Part shown: positions 59,640 through 64,000 of the stretch, in pieces | Layout: the number at the start of each line of letters is the position of its first letter | Position numbering within the stretch: position 1 is the stretch's first letter | Assembly (NCBI GenBank): GCA_029817715.1 | Contig: JARUPY010000569.1 | Coordinates: 144,301-208,300 of the forward strand | From: Melastoma dodecandrum | Lineage: Eukaryota; Streptophyta; Magnoliopsida; Myrtales; Melastomataceae | Reading direction: 5' to 3' | Length of the DNA: 64,000 bases | The notes under the pieces: generated by a model | Seen by the model: only the letters and a program-made list of their open reading frames with translations | Told to the model about the DNA's origin: nothing | Databases searched by the model: none | Position numbers and translations under genes: made by a program

Positions 59640-62429
59640 GTTCTCCACTATAACATAGGACTCATCTCCTCTTCATTTGGTCGAATTCGAGAGCTCCTCA
59701 AATAAATCTAATGTGATAGTTTCTTAGTATGTCCCTCCATTTCACTTCTAGAATATTTTCCTTGTTCCTTTGTGTCATTTCTGGTGTGGATGCGGTAGCG
59801 TTCGAGTCCAAATCTTCCTTCCGTGATAGTGGTAGAGCCAAAATCTGACATCAACGTCATCTCCGTAAGAGTACTTCGACCTTTGCCAATTACGTTTGAA
59901 CGTCATGGCTTAAACTTGGATTTTGGACGACTGCCATACCACGAAAGCCTCTGCAACTTGAAATTGTACCATTCAATCTAGTTTAAGCTTTCGAGAGAGA
60001 AAAACTCGAAATCGAGAATGAACTGCAACGTTTGTTTGTCCTAGTTCCCAATTGCCTCGTGATAATTCTTTTACTAGGCTTTTGTTTCATCATTATCCGC
60101 GTAAATCCTTGGATTCTGATAAGCTCGGGAACGAAATTCATCGAGCTGAAGTAGCATTCCTTCTTGAACGCTTCACCAACTGCCCCAGCCCTTGAGGTTT
60201 CACAAGCAAATGGCAATGACATTTCCTTTCCCCTAAATCAATCTAATTGGAGAACTACTTTTGTATATAATCCTTCCAGAATTCATGTTTAGCTGAATTC
60301 TCCAAAATCCTTTCATTTTCTCCATTTGACACATTTCTAAGTTGTCTAATTATTGAAAGGTTATAGTATGCTAGGTAGTACTAGCCTTGTGATATAACTT
60401 AACTTTATTCCTTTTGACATCTATAAGGAGTTCTTTAATCTCTACGTCGATAAGTATAAGTTCATCGCAATCATTAGAGTAATATAGTCCTTTATTAGCC
60501 CCCATAAGAACGGTCCCTTGAGTACAAATTTTCGAAACAACATTATTGAATTTGGCTAGTTTTTTTTGTGTTTACATTATGAACGTTAACTCTCAACCTT
60601 TACACGTTTCTGAACTTCCATATTAGAATACTAACAGGCTGGCTCGATAACTTTTAAGAGGTTCAAGGGCTTTTTGAATCTTACGTCACTTACATCCCAT
60701 TAGGTTTTTAAGTGTTTGGGATGAGTGAATAATTGCTATAGTGTATAACATCCCCAGGGACCTTAAACTTAGTCACCATTTTTTGTAGGTTTCCCTAATA
60801 ATGTGAAGGATTGTTTCCTGTGTGTGTTGCGAGATAAAATAAGTAGTTTTAAATTTTATTAAATAATGTCATGAAATCGAAATTACAACTCAGATTCCGC
60901 GCTTTAAGAGATTCTCATTTTTTATATCACCTCCTTTAAGGGGCAGAACTCCTACTTTCAAGGGATGTGACGAGGTAAAAAAATTAAGTCTTTGTAAGTT
61001 CTCGATTTCACGATATTTATTTAACGAATTTACCGTTATAAAAACAAATAATGTATGGACATGTTGCAATGACTAGTGGTTTGATAATATCAGGTCATAA
61101 AATCGAGGGACCCTCGGCCGAGATTGAGCAAATCTTGTACGGTAAACAAGTCAAAAACGGAGGAAACAAACACTTGAGCAGATAAAGTCCTAAGAAAGAA
61201 GAGGTTGTGGACGAAATAATTGGGGGATTTTTAATTACAAGACGATTGTGCTGATGGATTTTTTTATTACAAGTCTATTGACGTGTCGGAAGGGGGCATG
61301 AGAGTGAAGGGCAGGACATGTGAAGAACTGATGCTCGTTTTTTACTTCTTTCTTTCTCCATTCCCCTCTGCCTTCCCCTGCCTGCGTCAACTCCCTGCCA
61401 AGCTGCTGCTGCAGCAGCCAGCATCAGCCCCCTCCCCCTCCTCTCTCCCTGCAACAGCTTTTCTTCTCGGGCTTCGAGCTTTCTTTTCCATGAGAGGAGA
61501 GGGATTAATAAAAGAAAAAGGAAAACGAAAACCCAATTTTGGGGGTGTGTGTATTTTATTGGCAAACATTGCTTTCCCCATGCCCAAACCAAGCCAGAAT
61601 AAGAGGGGCTGAGGACGAAAGAACATGGGGAATCAATTGAAAGGACCCACCTCGAGAACATGAAGCCTAGAAATGGGTTTCGTTTGCACTTTGGTGCTCA
61701 ACCCTCCATCCCAGGTGGCATTTGATTCGATATCTTATCTTAAATTTTCTCCTCTTCCAGCATCGACAGGTCTGCGATTCCAATGGGGGGTGGCGGACTC
61801 AAATGGAGTAGTGGGGTCACACACCCTCCCCAATAATAAACTTGTTGATTCTCAGACCCATTTCCATTGGTCTGATTACAACCAGTTCTCTTTGTTTTGT
61901 ACTGTTTCTTTTCCAGGTGAGACCCCAATTGGGACTTTTGGGAGGGGGAGTGGGGCTTGGGTCATGTCGTTGTTCACTGTGGCTGTAAGGACAACTGATG
62001 CAAAATTTTCCATTCCTAAATTGGGGAAATCCCCCCTGTTCAACTTTATCAACTTCATCGTTTTCCTTCAAGGTGAAAAAAATCAGCATGTGTTGGATGT
62101 CCTTTTGGTCAGACTTTGAGATTAGCAGTGGCATACTTAATGTTGGATTCTACACGAAAAGAAGCTGAAATCAAAATTCAAATAACACCAAAACTAATGT
62201 CTAAATTCCATCTTGGCCCCTTTCTTACCTCTCTACATAGTGACATAAGACATTTCATCCTTTTTAAACTTTCAATAACACAACAATATCAGAGGCTTCC
62301 ATTAAAAATTAAACAAATTGCAACCAAACGTAGCACCAACTTGCTGACTTGACTTACTTCTCTTCTTCTTCATTACATAAAACAAGAGCACAAGTCAGCT
62401 AAGTGTTTTCTTTTCATTTTCTTCTTCTT
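59640..62429. other. TE9 right target duplication and unassigned sequence
   Basis: GTTCT 59640-59644. No gene recognised to 61260; a minus frame 59983-60222 has no known family. 61260-61660 is CT-rich (CTGCTGCTGCAGCAGC near 61400) and could be a 5' UTR. 61670-62120 has modest frames on both strands without recognisable domains. Confidence 0.4.
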
Positions 62430-63706
62430 CTAAGCCTTCTCTAGGGCGTGGATAGGCTTCTCTTGATCTTCATTCACATGCTCCGGCAGCTTCGCAAGCC
62501 CAGATGTCGCTCACGTTCGCTCGAACACGAACATGACCGCCCCAAGAAGGGCGGACAAGAACGCCACCCCGAAAGGACTGTTGCCGATCTTCCCTGGAGC
62601 AACAGCAGCTGATCGGGGAAGCACTCGCACGATCCTGCGGATCTCACCCACGTGTACCACGAGGAGAATGCGCTCTTCCCTCCCCGATGGGGAGCTGTCC
62701 AGAACCAGGACTCTCCCGTATGAGTACAGGATCCCTGCGGCCGTGCTCTGTAGCATTGCCGTAGAAGACTATGTGTCCCCTGTTCCAGCTCTTGTTGCGG
62801 CCAGTAGAAGCCGACAGCAGCCGGTTACCATGGAGAGAAAGGAACCCAAGCCCGTTATCTTCACAGGCGTTGGCCTTGATGAGGTTCATGGATACGGGGT
62901 GCAGCAATGGCAAGGAAGCTGATCGGGAATAGGAAGTAGGTCAACCAGAAGTAGAGGAGGAACCACAGGCTTCACACACAGTTCTTCCGACCAGATTATA
63001 GCTACGCCTCCAGTGAAGATTGCACATGATGGTAAACGCAGCGACAGGAAGACGCCCACTGAGGGTTCCGAGAGCATTGGGGGTAGGCATGGATGGAGAA
63101 GAAAGAAGCAGTCGAGGGGGGATACGTCGGAGCCTGGTCTGTAAGCCACGATCACGTAGGAGGATACCGAGAAGCCATGCCAGGCCGTCTGAAGATGGAC
63201 ACAACCCACAAGCTGATGAACTTCTCCTTCTCCTCGTGCATGTGGTAAGAAAATGCAGAGATCCAGGGCAGCGCTGATGCAGCCTGGGCAGCAGTAGCAT
63301 ACAGCGACAGCCAACCAGCGACGGACCTCATGACTTGGAAACTGATCCATTCCTCACGAACCAGGGCCAGTGAATCCACGGATCATGAGAACGATGGTTG
63401 CGGGGTGTGAGCGGCGGAAGAGACGGTGTACGCTGGACCACGATGACGGAGATGTATATCAGGAAAATGTAGGGCGTACGGACAGAACCCGGAAGGGAGG
63501 CAGGAAAGGACGGCCCAGACAAACAGTGGCGGCCCCGGCGATGAGCTGCTGGTACTGACCATAGTCAAGGAGGGGCGACAGGAACGCGAGGGTGGGCGCC
63601 GCGAACACCAGCCCAATCACCCAAGAGACGGAGGTCCATTCCAGGGCGAGAAAATGATGGAGTTGTTGATGGATTTGTGCTGTCAAACCATCAATACCTG
63701 CAAATG
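62430..63706 (-). pseudogene. Multi-pass membrane protein gene, family unrecognised, frames broken
   Basis: After an acceptor-like TTTGCAG (~63704) the minus strand reads GLTAQIHQQLHHFLALEW then hydrophobic stretches (WVIGLVFAAPTLAFL; YIFLIYISVIVV; FLLYFWLTYFLFPISFLAI; FGVAFLSALLGAVMFVF), i.e. several membrane spans. It also has soluble parts such as FSYHMHEEKEKF and LVLDSSPSGREERILLVVHV. The reading passes through all three frames at least four times; after a TGA at 62511 the same frame continues KLPEHVNEDQEKPIHALEKA to a second stop at 62430. I cannot name the family. Either a pseudogene or a real gene in error-rich sequence. Confidence 0.55.
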
Positions 63707-63794
63707 TTTCAAATCAAATCAATATGCTAGATTCAATCCACCATTAATCACACCCCAGAGATGTCCTAAAATTCTCTAACTTATTTTTTTTTAA

Positions 63795-63796
<2 letters not shown>

Positions 63797-63829
<33 letters not shown>

Positions 63830-63837
63830 CCCAAAAA
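63797..63837. repeat. C(41) homopolymer
   Basis: 41 consecutive C preceded by TTTTTTTTTTAAAA. It lies ~100 bp upstream of the membrane-protein exon, where an intron would be expected. Confidence 0.9.
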
Positions 63838-64000
63838 ACTAAATCAAATTAGTGCAAAAGTTCAAAAAAGTGGGTTCTTGTTCTTGTTCTTCGCTTGTTG
63901 CCATTGCCCCACATTCACAAACTTTTTCCCCCCCCAACGCACGCCATCAATTTGCCCCTCCCCCTACCCCACACTCCATAAATTTAAAAAGAAGACCAAG

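Noticed and set aside
61275..62134. Frames of 105-148 codons on both strands
   Set aside because: CT-rich, mutually overlapping and without recognisable domains; could be UTR or intron of a gene but not supportable.

Overview
This is nuclear DNA from a flowering plant, almost certainly a eudicot. It has intron-containing plant genes, copia and gypsy-like retroelements with plant primer-binding sites, and a TIR-type NLR fragment, a class missing from grasses. Some details would fit Myrtales, but that is a guess. Retroelement debris fills most of the window. Only two genes look intact: a tau-class glutathione S-transferase (39003-39767, minus, 2 exons) and a CobW/ZNG-type GTPase metallochaperone (43005-46364, minus, 10 exons, 406 aa, every junction phase-consistent).

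Layout. 1-6606: LTR retroelement on the plus strand, its 5' LTR cut by the window edge, inserted in a receptor-like-protein LRR fragment. 6890-8080: a dispersed repeat (copy A of four). 8312-9030: broken TIR-NBS-LRR. 9175-10386: F-box gene with one internal stop. 10638-18869: complete copia element on the minus strand with 5-bp target duplication TGAAG, sitting about 250 bp upstream of the F-box start. 19266-20411: Mutator-like non-autonomous element full of AGTAA/TTACT words. 21205-21477: plant mobile domain fragment cut by a Sirevirus-like LTR (21478-23833) that carries a ~40-bp hairpin array. 24283-24584: foldback MITE. 25760-29689: CC-NBS-LRR gene, full length apart from one in-frame TGA. 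31390-38830: plus-strand copia element broken up by repeat copies C and B and by a LINE-type RNase H fragment. 39003-46364: the gene island (GST, truncated pinoresinol-lariciresinol-reductase-like pseudogene, CobW gene). 47050-47260: repeat copy D. 48316-51065: decayed plus-strand copia. 51071-59639: Sirevirus-type copia on the minus strand with target duplication GTTCT. 62430-63706: membrane-protein gene broken by many indels.

The genes do not form a pathway. The theme is a decaying defence-gene neighbourhood (RLP, TNL, CNL and F-box remnants, mostly a few lesions from open) interleaved with nested retroelements. From about 55.9 kb rightwards there is an excess of small insertions: one LTR of the last element equals the other plus many 1-4 base insertions, the membrane gene shifts frame repeatedly, and there is a 41-base C run. 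This looks more like poorly corrected long-read sequence than biology, so frameshifts there should not be trusted until reads are checked.
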